Below, one piece after another: positions 24,618-32,409 of a stretch of 32,532 nucleotides of DNA. Below the pieces are notes generated by a model. That model was not told the origin of the DNA. It did no database searches and saw nothing but the letters and a program-made list of their open reading frames with translations. The first letter of the stretch is position 1; the number at the start of each line of letters is the position of its first letter. The stretch is taken from positions 1-32,532 of the forward strand of contig JAFWFL010000033.1 in assembly GCA_017515595.1 (NCBI GenBank), given 5' to 3'. The translations under genes and the position numbers were made by a program. This stretch comes from Coriobacteriales bacterium (GTDB lineage Bacteria; Actinomycetota; Coriobacteriia; Coriobacteriales; UMGS124).

Positions 24618-27191
24618 ATGGCAGCCTTTGAGAAAACCGAGTCGGGAATCCCCATGATGGATGAAGCACTGCAGTATATCCGTCTTGGAGATAATGTTGT
24701 TTGGCAGGTGCCTTCGCTCGAGGAGTTCAAGATTGTTGCCGAGCGCTTTGCTGACCAGGCAATTAAGGATCACCGGAACCTCATTTATATTCGCTTTGCA
24801 GAGCATGAACCAATTCTCACTCCGCGTCCGGGACTGAGAATAGAGCAGGTCGAGCTTTCGCATTTGTTCGAAACCTTCACGGTAAACATTCATAACATCA
24901 TTGAGCGCGAAGGCTATGATGCCTTTTATGTGTTTGACTGTCTCTCAGAGCTCGAAGAAGCCTGGGCAACTGACCTTATGATGGGTAACTTCTTCCATCT
25001 GACCTGCCCGTATCTGTTTATCCTTGATACCGTTGCGTACTTCCCCATTATCAGAGGCAGGCATTCGTTTGACGCGATCGCAACCATTCGCGATACAACT
25101 CAGCTGTTCCTCGATGTTTACGCTGATGATGAAGGGTGCTTTGTGCGCCCCATGAAGGTATGGAACCGCTATTCGCAAACCATGTTCCAGCCGTACCGGC
25201 TCAATAAAAATACGCTCGAGTTCAGTCTCTTAGCAGACAGTACTGAGGTTAGCAGGTTCTACAGTGTTATGAACAAGGCGTCTCAGGAGGCGCTTGATCA
25301 AAACCAGGACAGCTGGGAGCGCTTCTTCAGGCGTACGGAGTTGCTGTATGATAACGGTATTGATGTAACAAATGAATGCGCAAGAATTTGCGATATTATG
25401 CTGACGAGAGACCCGCGCATGCGCGAGCTGATTAAGCAGAACTTTACCCCTAAAGACTACTTTGAAGTTCACTCGCGCATGGTAGGAACAGGCATGATAG
25501 GCGGTAAAGCATGCGGCATGCTGCTTTCGCGAAAGATTGTCGAGAACTACCGGCCAGATATCTTTGCCCGTTTTGAGCCCCATGATTCTTACTATATTGG
25601 GTCTGATGTGTTCTACGCCTATATTGTTGACAACGGGTTCTGGGATCTTCGCATTAAGCAGCGTACCGAGGAAGGCTATTTTACGCTCGCGAGCCAGTTT
25701 GAAGAATGCATCATGAAGGGAAAATTCTCGGCAAAAATTGAGGCGGAATTCCGCCGGATTCTTGACTACTACGGGAACGACCCGGTTATTGTGCGCTCAA
25801 GCTCGATACTTGAGGACGGGTTTGGCAATGCGTTTGCCGGCAAATACGAATCAGTATTCTGCGGAAACCAGGGTACGGACGAGGAACGCCTGCAAAAGTT
25901 TGAAGAAGCGGTACAGACGGTGTATGCGAGTACCATGAGCCTCTCCGCCTTGGATTACCGTAAGCGCCGCGGCCTTGACCAGCGCGATGAACAGATGGCG
26001 ATTCTTGTCCAGCGCGTGTCGGGTTCGCGTTACGGTTCGTTCTTTATGCCGTGTGCGGCATGCGTGGGTTACTCGGCAAGTCCTTACAGAATGGATGCCG
26101 CAAAACCGGAGTCGGGAATGTTGCGCCTGGTCATGGGCCTTGGTACGGCTGCCGTTGACCGCAGGACCGGCTCGTACCCCAGAATGGTTTCTCTGGATGC
26201 ACCAACGCGTGTTATTACCACAACCGTCTCTGACCGCCAGCAGTACTCCCAGAGAATTGTGGACGCCATCAACCTGGAGACCGGCGAAGTTGAAGGATAC
26301 AACCCGTTGGCCATGGGCGAAGCGCTGCCAGATTACCTCAAGAAGCTGCTGCTTTCTCATAATTACGAAACAGAAGCCCGCCTGAGAGAGCAAGGAGAAC
26401 GCCGGGAAGTTCTGTTTGTGACCTGCGACGGTCTCACAAAGAACACCGCGCTTATGACCGACATGCGCGATATTCTCGACCTGATCCAAGCCCATTACGA
26501 GTACCCTGTAGATACCGAGTACACCATTAACCTTGCCCGCGACGGCAGCTACGTAATTGACCTCCTTCAATGCCGGCCGCTCCAGCTCACGGCTGAAGGT
26601 GACAAAGTAAAATTCCCGGAGCAAGTAAGTGCCGAGAATATCCTGCTCGAAACACAAGGTGTTTCTATGGGCTTCTCAAGAAAGATTAAGCTTGATATTG
26701 TTGTTCATATTGATCCCATTGGGTATTACCAAATGCCCTATCGCACAAAATACGAGATCAAAAAAGCACTCTCAGAAACAAACTGGCATTACCGCGGCCA
26801 AGGCAAGCACATGCTGCTTCTCACGCCGGGAAGAATTTGCACATCTTCTCCTGAGTTAGGTGTACCGTCCGCATTCTCGGATATCAGCGAGTTTTCTACC
26901 ATTGCAGAAGTCTCGGAGTCTAAAGCAGGCTACATTCCCGAGCTCAGCTACGGCAGCCATATCTTCCAGGACCTCGTAGAAGCAGGTATTCTTTATACTG
27001 CCGTTTTTGAAGCCCAAAGCACCGTCGCGTATCATCCTGACTTGCTCGGCAACACAAGCGATATAACAGAAGAAATAACCAGTCTGCCTGATGAAATAAA
27101 AGGCATCCTGCGCGTATACGACGTTTCGAATACTGACCTCTATCTTTACTATGACATGGGAGAAGAACGCCTGCAGATATGCTGGGCATAA
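24618..27191 (+). CDS. PEP/pyruvate-binding-domain protein (PEP synthase N-domain family) with a RecA/KaiC-like N-terminus
   Basis: An 857-residue cytoplasmic protein. Residues 15-165 resemble a RecA/KaiC-like fold without a Walker A loop; YDAFYVFDCLSEL (100-112) looks like its Walker B strand. Residues 285-690 resemble the ATP-grasp pyruvate/ATP-binding domain of PEP synthase/PPDK, with MIGGKACGMLLS (293-304), PVIVRSSSILED (389-400) and FAGKYESVF (406-414). The swivelling phosphohistidine domain and PEP-binding barrel of a full PEP synthase are not seen, so it cannot run the complete PEP-forming reaction alone. It may phosphorylate another substrate, as rifampin phosphotransferase relatives do, or need a partner. 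ATG 24618 follows GGAGGGG. It follows the GNAT scrap and ends at a terminator. Confidence 0.85.
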   Translation: MAAFEKTESGIPMMDEALQYIRLGDNVVWQVPSLEEFKIVAERFADQAIKDHRNLIYIRFAEHEPILTPRPGLRIEQVELSHLFETFTVNIHNIIEREGYDAFYVFDCLSELEEAWATDLMMGNFFHLTCPYLFILDTVAYFPIIRGRHSFDAIATIRDTTQLFLDVYADDEGCFVRPMKVWNRYSQTMFQPYRLNKNTLEFSLLADSTEVSRFYSVMNKASQEALDQNQDSWERFFRRTELLYDNGIDVTNECARICDIMLTRDPRMRELIKQNFTPKDYFEVHSRMVGTGMIGGKACGMLLSRKIVENYRPDIFARFEPHDSYYIGSDVFYAYIVDNGFWDLRIKQRTEEGYFTLASQFEECIMKGKFSAKIEAEFRRILDYYGNDPVIVRSSSILEDGFGNAFAGKYESVFCGNQGTDEERLQKFEEAVQTVYASTMSLSALDYRKRRGLDQRDEQMAILVQRVSGSRYGSFFMPCAACVGYSASPYRMDAAKPESGMLRLVMGLGTAAVDRRTGSYPRMVSLDAPTRVITTTVSDRQQYSQRIVDAINLETGEVEGYNPLAMGEALPDYLKKLLLSHNYETEARLREQGERREVLFVTCDGLTKNTALMTDMRDILDLIQAHYEYPVDTEYTINLARDGSYVIDLLQCRPLQLTAEGDKVKFPEQVSAENILLETQGVSMGFSRKIKLDIVVHIDPIGYYQMPYRTKYEIKKALSETNWHYRGQGKHMLLLTPGRICTSSPELGVPSAFSDISEFSTIAEVSESKAGYIPELSYGSHIFQDLVEAGILYTAVFEAQSTVAYHPDLLGNTSDITEEITSLPDEIKGILRVYDVSNTDLYLYYDMGEERLQICWA

Positions 27192-27214
27192 TGAAGATGG
27201 CTGCTTAAACAATG

Positions 27215-27253
27215 CCGAGAAACCCTTGCGAGCGAAATGCAAGGGTTTCTCGG
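27215..27253. terminator. Strong hairpin between convergent genes
   Basis: CCGAGAAACCCTTGC (27215-27229) and its exact complement (27239-27253) form a 15-bp stem with a 9-nt loop, placed between the PEP-domain gene stop and the stop of the minus-strand CARF-HEPN-like gene. T runs are short, but the position suits bidirectional termination. Confidence 0.8.
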
Positions 27254-27285
27254 TATGCTCGTATTTCATACAACCGGTGAGCAGA

Positions 27286-29133
27286 TTATCGATTGGTCCT
27301 TTCGAGCCGGCGGGCTTTTGATTTTACTTCTTCTGTAGTAATCTGAACAACAGTAGGGTTTTTACCGGCGATCTTGTTAAGAACTATGTCATAAGCCCGG
27401 ATAAAGTACTGTATGCTTTCTTGTATCACGATGAGCTTGGCGCTTATATCTTTCTCTTCAGTGGACGGCGTACCGTTTTTATAATAGCTATCGCTCGCAT
27501 GATTGGTCTTGTTGCGCACATGACCAATATGAAGATACGCGAACAGCAGGTCTTCGAGCGCCTGTCTGTCATCACATGCCGAATACGCGGTTACAATATC
27601 AGGATTGGTATTATCCAAACCGGCAACCAGGTCTTGCGCATTCTCTCTCTGGTACTCGTTGGTAGTTGACGGATGATTAAGGCGAATATAGTTTTTCACA
27701 AAATAGTGACCCAGATCATCCATTTTCCAGTATTCAGAGGGCTTCATCTTATTGCGTGTCCGGGCAAACAGCTCGGTTACCCTATCTTTGTCGTTCTCAT
27801 TGTTGCAGTAATAGAATATACCCCGGTTTACCATATCAAGTGGCGCTTTGGCTTCAATTATGGTCAGGCACGGCTGATAGAAACCTTTTGAATAAGCCCA
27901 TTTGACCAGATCAATAAAGCCGGCGTCAGAAGCGGTGACAAGGCGTCCATAGTCCTTTTTGATGCCTTCTGACATAAGAATAAAGAGCTTGCTGTAATAA
28001 TCGCTATTGCTGAGATCGAACCCGTTCATAAACAGTTCGCGCAGACTTATGATACCTTTTTCTATATCTCCTATGCAGCACAGCGAAAGTCCGGTATCAA
28101 TGTACCTCATAGCATATATCATCTTGTCAATCTGATCGTTTTTGGCGTGGCTGTGCTCCCAGAAATCGACAATCATATCGACCTTGCCGTATTTGAGAAA
28201 CGCTCTTGAGGCAGTTACAAGGGACGCCATTCCGTAGCCTTCTGAGTCATCTCTGATCATTCCAGCCAGCTTGTAGTGTGCGTTGGTTGTGGTGTAGACC
28301 TTTATGAGCTCAAATTTGCTTCCGTACAATGTGTCGAGAATATCAAGCAAAGCCAGCAAGACAAAGTTGTCTGTCATGTCATCATTATTGAGCGCGATGT
28401 ACATATTAATGCTGTCATGTTTCTCCGCAACAATATCTTGACCGAGCTTCATAAGGGTATCCATGGGGAGCTTGCCGGCTTCGCCAACCATTGTGGGAAC
28501 AAATCTCACCTTTGCACCCTCGTTGTCCTCGAGGATTTCCAGCTTACCGGAGTCCTTGAGGTTCATATACAGATAGTTCTTGACCCATGATAAATAAATC
28601 TCTTGTTTTTCTGCGGCACCGGGAACTGTCTCTATGAGTTCTTTCTTCAGCTCGTCATACAACGAGGTATCCTGCACGAGCTTGTCAAAGAATCTGGCGA
28701 ACTTGCTCTCATCCTTGCCGGCGTTTGTTTTGTCATAAAAGTTCTTAATAAAAGCTTCTGTTTTTGCTTGTTCCTCAGAAGACAACTGATTGTTGATAGT
28801 CTCCAGTTCTGTCTTTAAATCATCTTTGAACTGAGACAGCCTATATCTGAACAGGCTGTATGTTGACAGTTCGTTTATATCTGAAGTGTAGAATGATTTG
28901 CCGTCATCAACGCCAAGCACTCTTTGATCATCACCAACGTCAAAAGTCAGCTGCCTGCCGAGTATCATAATCTCGTCTATGTGATGCCGGGACAGAATGT
29001 ACTTTGTTGTGGCTTCTACCGTGAGCATCGCATCAGTATAGAGCCTTCTTTCGCCTTCTGTTGCATAGTAATAGCGAAGCGGCTCATCTTTACCGGCGGC
29101 ATACAGTGATGTGAATAAGATATTGTAAGCCAT
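27286..29133 (-). CDS. CARF-HEPN-like protein (TM1812/Csx1-type), no CRISPR context
   Basis: A 615-residue soluble protein. The N-terminus AYNILFTSLYAAGKDEPLRYYY followed by a helix and HIDEIMILGR resembles the CARF ligand-binding fold of TM1812/Csx1 proteins. A second half of that fold appears near SINMYIALNNDDM and ELIKVYTTTNAH, followed by SRAFLKYGKVDMIVDF. The C-terminal helical domain has HVRNKTNHAS, an R-x4-H motif (R540, H545) of HEPN ribonucleases, which in Csx1-like proteins is switched on by cyclic oligoadenylate. No cas gene or repeat array lies in the window, so the activating signal is unknown. ATG 29133 follows GGAAGG; ATG 29160 overlaps the stop of a 42-codon frame (ATGA) and is the other candidate start. 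Family assignment is by motif and remains tentative. Confidence 0.65.
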   Translation of the reverse strand: MAYNILFTSLYAAGKDEPLRYYYATEGERRLYTDAMLTVEATTKYILSRHHIDEIMILGRQLTFDVGDDQRVLGVDDGKSFYTSDINELSTYSLFRYRLSQFKDDLKTELETINNQLSSEEQAKTEAFIKNFYDKTNAGKDESKFARFFDKLVQDTSLYDELKKELIETVPGAAEKQEIYLSWVKNYLYMNLKDSGKLEILEDNEGAKVRFVPTMVGEAGKLPMDTLMKLGQDIVAEKHDSINMYIALNNDDMTDNFVLLALLDILDTLYGSKFELIKVYTTTNAHYKLAGMIRDDSEGYGMASLVTASRAFLKYGKVDMIVDFWEHSHAKNDQIDKMIYAMRYIDTGLSLCCIGDIEKGIISLRELFMNGFDLSNSDYYSKLFILMSEGIKKDYGRLVTASDAGFIDLVKWAYSKGFYQPCLTIIEAKAPLDMVNRGIFYYCNNENDKDRVTELFARTRNKMKPSEYWKMDDLGHYFVKNYIRLNHPSTTNEYQRENAQDLVAGLDNTNPDIVTAYSACDDRQALEDLLFAYLHIGHVRNKTNHASDSYYKNGTPSTEEKDISAKLIVIQESIQYFIRAYDIVLNKIAGKNPTVVQITTEEVKSKARRLERTNR

Positions 29134-29156
29134 TACGTATTCCTTCCGGCTCAGAG

Positions 29157-29285
29157 TCATGCAACGTCTGTGGTGCTGTTGTACAACACGTAGTATATAC
29201 CTCTTGCCTCCATAAAGATGTATCCGGTCTTCTCGGCAACAAAGCGAATATAAGAAACCCGGGCGGGATTGTCTTTTAAGAACAA
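29157..29285 (-). CDS. Possible 42-residue ORF upstream of the CARF-HEPN-like gene
   Basis: A minus-strand frame from TTG 29285 reads (M)FLKDNPARVSYIRFVAEKT, then GYIFMEARGIYYVLYNSTTD and VA, stopping at TGA 29159-29157. That TGA overlaps an in-frame ATG (29160) of the CARF-HEPN-like gene. The amino-acid pattern looks protein-like, with alternating aromatic and hydrophobic residues. The start lacks an ATG and the 5' part overlaps a hairpin, so it could equally be the tail of a lost gene. No family is recognised. Confidence 0.3.
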   Translation of the reverse strand: MFLKDNPARVSYIRFVAEKTGYIFMEARGIYYVLYNSTTDVA

Positions 29286-29299
29286 TACCGCCCGGGTTT
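29255..29299 (-). terminator. Terminator-like hairpin after the surface-protein gene
   Basis: AAACCCGGGCGG (29255-29266) pairs with CCGCCCGGGTTT (29288-29299), and inner ATTGT/ACAAT (29268-29272 with 29282-29286) lengthens the stem. It begins 26 bp past the surface-protein stop on the minus strand. The stem is very stable but the following T run is weak (TTTCTTAT). Confidence 0.8.
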
Positions 29300-29324
29300 A
29301 CAGAATACTCTGCTCTAAGTTGTT

Positions 29325-30755
29325 TTAGCCTTTTGCATCTGCATCAATATACAAAGAAATAGCCACGTTGGTTCCGGGGCTTGCATAGCTGCCGCCGTAT
29401 GGATCCGTCGAATAAACAGTGTTAAACAAAGATGCGATGTTAGTTGGCATTCCCGCTTCAAAGTGGTACAGGAATCCTGCACCTGACAAAGTGGCTACCG
29501 CGTCAGAGACAGGCATACCGGTAACATCAGGAATCATGATCGAAGAAGGACCAAGGCTGATCTCAAGGGTTAACGGCTCGGTAACCGCAAAGTCCATACC
29601 GGCATTGGGATTCTGAGTGGTAACCGTACCCCATGCAGTCTTAAAGAAGTCGTCAAATACCCAGTTCTCTATAATATTGGTTGCACCTAAGGCAATAAGC
29701 TCGTCTTCAGCATCAGTATAGAATTTGCCCAGGAGATACGGCATCTTATAAACAGCAGGTCCGCCACCTTCAGGACCTATAGGTACTGAAGATTCAGGAT
29801 CCTCGGGCGATATGACATGGATAGGTTCAGGTTCAGGCTCCGGCTCCGGGAACACATAAGGCCCCACATATTCGCCGGTTTCCTCGTCAAAGTAGTAATA
29901 TGCTCCTCCGTCATTGACAATACCCTTTTGTATTTCATTATCACGGTAGAAGTAAATCTTGCCGTCAAGCTCATACCAGCCGTCATAGATAATGGGCGTG
30001 ACTTGCACAACAGCAAAACCCCAGTCATTGTTTGACCCGTCAGAAACAAGGCGCACGCTTACCGTACCGTCCTGAACCCAGACTTCGCCAGAAGCAAGTT
30101 CTTTGCCGGTAAAGCGCTCAATTACTTTGCCGTCAGCGTCAGAGACTTCTATGAAATCAAAGCCATCCTCTACCGCGGTACGCTCGTCAAACTCAACTAT
30201 AAGCTCGCTCGCTAAGGGATGCGTATACTGCCAGCAATCGCGGGTATTCTCGGCATACGGATGCTCGGTTTGCACGGCTTCATAATTCTTGGCGATATAG
30301 CGGGTGCTTATGACGGTTACCTCACAGGTAGCGGCTACCTTGGCATCGCTTGAAAGAGCGCAGGTAATAGTAGCTTTTCCGGGAGAAGCGGTGGTAACTT
30401 TGCCATTTTTGTCAACGGTAGCAATTGAATCATCAGAAGAAGACCAGTCAACAGCCGGAGGAGTTGTTACCGTTGCAGAAGAACCGGAGTCCAGGGTGAC
30501 CGTTGCTTCAAGTTGCCGGGTTTGACCACCATCAGCAGTAAATGACGTCCTGTTAAGCTTGATTTGCCATGTTCCGCTTGCTGAGCCTTCAACCGAGCCT
30601 CCGCTCACGTTAAAGTCACTTATGCTCGTAGAAAACGCCTGTGACGAAACTGCCAAATACAAAGCACACGGAATTATTACGGCCAGCAAGAGAATCATGC
30701 GCCAAAATACCGTGTGGTTTTGTAATGGCAAAACGCCTTTGTTGTGCACGCTCAT
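29325..30755 (-). CDS. Modular surface protein: Ig-like, CUB-like, wall-binding repeat and two PASTA domains
   Basis: A 476-residue secreted or membrane-anchored protein. A hydrophobic segment at 17-37 is a signal peptide or anchor. Residues 63-150 are a BIG2-type Ig-like domain (VDWSSSDDSIATVDKNGKVT, then PGKATITC). Residues 155-255 resemble a CUB-like domain (YTHPLASELIVEFDE, DGFDFIEVSDADG, WGFAVVQVTP). Next are a choline-binding/wall-binding-like repeat (YDGWYELDGKIYFYRDNE, GGAYYYFDEETG; 257-295), a Pro-Glu repeat (303-311) and two PASTA-like domains (336-405, 406-473; VTGMPVSDAVATLSGAGF). PASTA domains bind peptidoglycan or muropeptides; no kinase domain is attached. It probably acts in the cell wall. 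ATG 30755 follows AAAGGAG. Confidence 0.87.
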   Translation of the reverse strand: MSVHNKGVLPLQNHTVFWRMILLLAVIIPCALYLAVSSQAFSTSISDFNVSGGSVEGSASGTWQIKLNRTSFTADGGQTRQLEATVTLDSGSSATVTTPPAVDWSSSDDSIATVDKNGKVTTASPGKATITCALSSDAKVAATCEVTVISTRYIAKNYEAVQTEHPYAENTRDCWQYTHPLASELIVEFDERTAVEDGFDFIEVSDADGKVIERFTGKELASGEVWVQDGTVSVRLVSDGSNNDWGFAVVQVTPIIYDGWYELDGKIYFYRDNEIQKGIVNDGGAYYYFDEETGEYVGPYVFPEPEPEPEPIHVISPEDPESSVPIGPEGGGPAVYKMPYLLGKFYTDAEDELIALGATNIIENWVFDDFFKTAWGTVTTQNPNAGMDFAVTEPLTLEISLGPSSIMIPDVTGMPVSDAVATLSGAGFLYHFEAGMPTNIASLFNTVYSTDPYGGSYASPGTNVAISLYIDADAKG

Positions 30756-30879
30756 AACCGCTCCTTTCCAGACTTGTAATCCGTAACAGCACAAGAAATT
30801 TATACCACAAAAAGCTTATGCGCATACCCCGGCAGGGCATAATGCTCGGCCAAAAGATTCGAGCTGTGCGGTCAGGTGA

Positions 30880-30943
30880 CACGACCCCGTGTTACCCAAA
30901 AGCACGACCCCGTGTCACCCAAAAGCACGACCCCGTGTCACCC
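30880..30943. repeat. Tandem 23-bp repeat, three copies, each a small hairpin
   Basis: The unit CACGACCCCGTGTCACCC plus AAAAG occurs at 30880-30902 (one T/C change), 30903-30925 and 30926-30943 (last copy partial). Each contains the dyad CACG-ACCC-CGTG; the first extends to GGTGACACG...CGTGTTACC (30876-30897). The third copy overlaps the stop codon of the 30938-31969 gene, so on the minus strand the repeats form a series of hairpins just after that gene. Function unknown. Confidence 0.9.
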
Positions 30944-31969
30944 TGCTTTGTTGACGAGAAGACCTGCGTGGGCCAAGTGATAGAGCTTTGAAGGCTGTGG
31001 GGTGCCGTTGGTCCAGCGCGCTTTTACCCACTGAGGCATGAGGGAAAAGGCAAAGCGGCCAAAACCTCCGTCAGGAAGCTCAACCGGCACAGAACGGGCA
31101 AATGCGGCCTGAGGGCCAAGTTTCCAACGATTATCTGCCGCACCCCAACTCTCCAGGAGACTCATAATACGAGCTCCGGGGCCGTTTTCAAAGGTGTTAT
31201 ATACAACCTCCGGTTGCTCGATGCCAAACTGTATATCAATAGCGAATGTGTTGCCCAGACTGCCGTCAGGGTAAACGTCAAACTGAAAGTCAACTATCAT
31301 TGGAGTGGCTGCCATAAGTGCAGCTATCTGAGTAAGCATGGTGTCATTGAATGCGGCAAAACCAACTTTGTTAAATATTTGAGCAAGGTGTGCCTTGTCA
31401 TTGGCACACGCGGTTTTCTCGGCCTTATCTAAATAGCCGCAGACACGGAGTGGCGAGCCGGGACGTCCTCGAAACATCCCAAAGAAAGAAAGCGGCCAGC
31501 CGTTTGGCATGCGTGATGTCAGAGTAAGATAGAGCTCTGCGCGCTCGGGCTCGCCTATTGCTTCGCAAAAAGGGCGTACAAGCTCGGTGAATTCTCTTGG
31601 CTGGAAGTGTATTGCCGCAGCAGGTAGTGACTTCTCTTTTGTATCAAGTTCAAAGCCGCAGGTAATACCGTGATGGGTCTTACGGGCATCTGCATACCAG
31701 TCAAGCATCGCGCCATGCTCACCGGCAGCGGGAGAGTTTATGCGCGTTCCCGGTTTCATGTCTCCATAAAGCACAGTTACATCAAGAAAGGGCTCGCCAA
31801 TAAGCGGATGTTCCAGGTATACATCAGGGAAATTTTGAGAAACCAGAAATGGCGGCACAAGCTCATTTGCCCGAGCCTGACTCTCGCCAAACAGCGCGGC
31901 CCCACGCCCCTCATCTGCAGCCTGCAACAAAAGCATCCGGAACGAATCAGTATGCGTAGGAACCCTCAT
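30938..31969 (-). CDS. Unrecognised 343-residue protein
   Basis: A soluble protein of 343 residues with no signal peptide or membrane segment. Striking segments are LTSRMPNGWPLSFFGMFRGR followed by PGSPLRVCGYL, then NTFAIDIQFG, DNRWKLGPQAAFARSVPVEL, and the end SLMPQWVKARWTNGTPQPSK with LYHLAHAGLL. The ending, an aromatic strand followed by a lysine-containing helix, faintly recalls RiPP-modifying enzymes such as cyanobactin-type prenyltransferases, but I cannot support that call and no precursor peptide is seen. ATG 31969 follows GGAGGG; the reading from 32023 lacks a ribosome site. The gene stands alone and ends within tandem hairpin repeats. Confidence 0.65.
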   Translation of the reverse strand: MRVPTHTDSFRMLLLQAADEGRGAALFGESQARANELVPPFLVSQNFPDVYLEHPLIGEPFLDVTVLYGDMKPGTRINSPAAGEHGAMLDWYADARKTHHGITCGFELDTKEKSLPAAAIHFQPREFTELVRPFCEAIGEPERAELYLTLTSRMPNGWPLSFFGMFRGRPGSPLRVCGYLDKAEKTACANDKAHLAQIFNKVGFAAFNDTMLTQIAALMAATPMIVDFQFDVYPDGSLGNTFAIDIQFGIEQPEVVYNTFENGPGARIMSLLESWGAADNRWKLGPQAAFARSVPVELPDGGFGRFAFSLMPQWVKARWTNGTPQPSKLYHLAHAGLLVNKAG

Positions 31970-32111
31970 AATGCACCCGCCCTCCTTCAGGATGCCATTT
32001 GAAATCCTGCATATTATACGCAACTGACCAGCTTTTGTCTTTGACCTGCGAATGAAACACGTCCCGAGTATTCATGGTATTCAAGCGAAAAGCTCAATAA
32101 CGTCATCAAGC

Positions 32112-32156
32112 AAATCAATATAGTCATTTTACCAATAAATGACTATATTGATTTTT
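32112..32156. repeat. 18-bp-arm A/T-rich palindrome
   Basis: AAATCAATATAGTCATTT (32112-32129) and AAATGACTATATTGATTT (32137-32154) are perfect complements around a 7-nt loop, followed by TT. It resembles a plus-strand terminator, but no plus-strand gene lies just before it. It may be an operator for the divergent 30938-31969 gene or an element end. Confidence 0.75.
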
Positions 32157-32409
32157 CACTGATGGGATGAGATTGCTGTTTTCGAGAGGGTCGGTGGATA
32201 GGATCCGGGTTTTCGAGAGGACCCGTCTTTAGGATTTAACACCAGATTATTTTGAATACGCAATGCATAAATTGAGACTAAAGCCAGCCGTTGAGCTGGC
32301 TTTTTATGTATATATCATGAGTGTTGACAAAATTCTTTGAAAGTATTGTTATACATGGTGCTATGGTGTTATAATAGAGAAGAGTAGTTATCAGAGATAA
32401 GGACTTGGT
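32157..32409 (+). promoter_or_regulatory. Leader region of the transposase with terminator and promoter
   Basis: This gap holds a repeated 11-mer, TTTTCGAGAGG, about 33 bp apart (near 32181 and 32214), the second inside a CGGGT...ACCCG dyad. A plus-strand terminator follows (AAGCCAGC 32281-32288, GCTGGCTT 32295-32302, TTTTT), then promoter-like TTGACA (32324-32329) with TGTTAT (32347-32352) at 17 bp and a second TATAAT (32370-32375). A terminator ahead of the promoter fits an insertion sequence shielding its transposase from outside transcription. The element's left end is probably in this gap, but I could not fix the terminal repeat. Confidence 0.5.
32281..32305 (+). terminator. Intrinsic terminator upstream of the transposase
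   Basis: AAGCCAGC (32281-32288), loop CGTTGA, GCTGGCTT (32295-32302), and a T run to 32305. It would stop plus-strand transcription arriving from the left before it reaches the transposase promoter. Confidence 0.85.

Noticed and set aside
25851-26657. Long open frame (268 codons) on the strand opposite the PEP-domain gene
   Set aside because: It lies wholly antisense to a gene with clear ATP-grasp motifs, has no ribosome site and no recognisable domain; it is a codon-bias shadow.
32112-32156. A/T palindrome as an origin or phage attachment site
   Set aside because: No replication or integrase gene is present and no second copy flanks a segment; terminator or operator is simpler.
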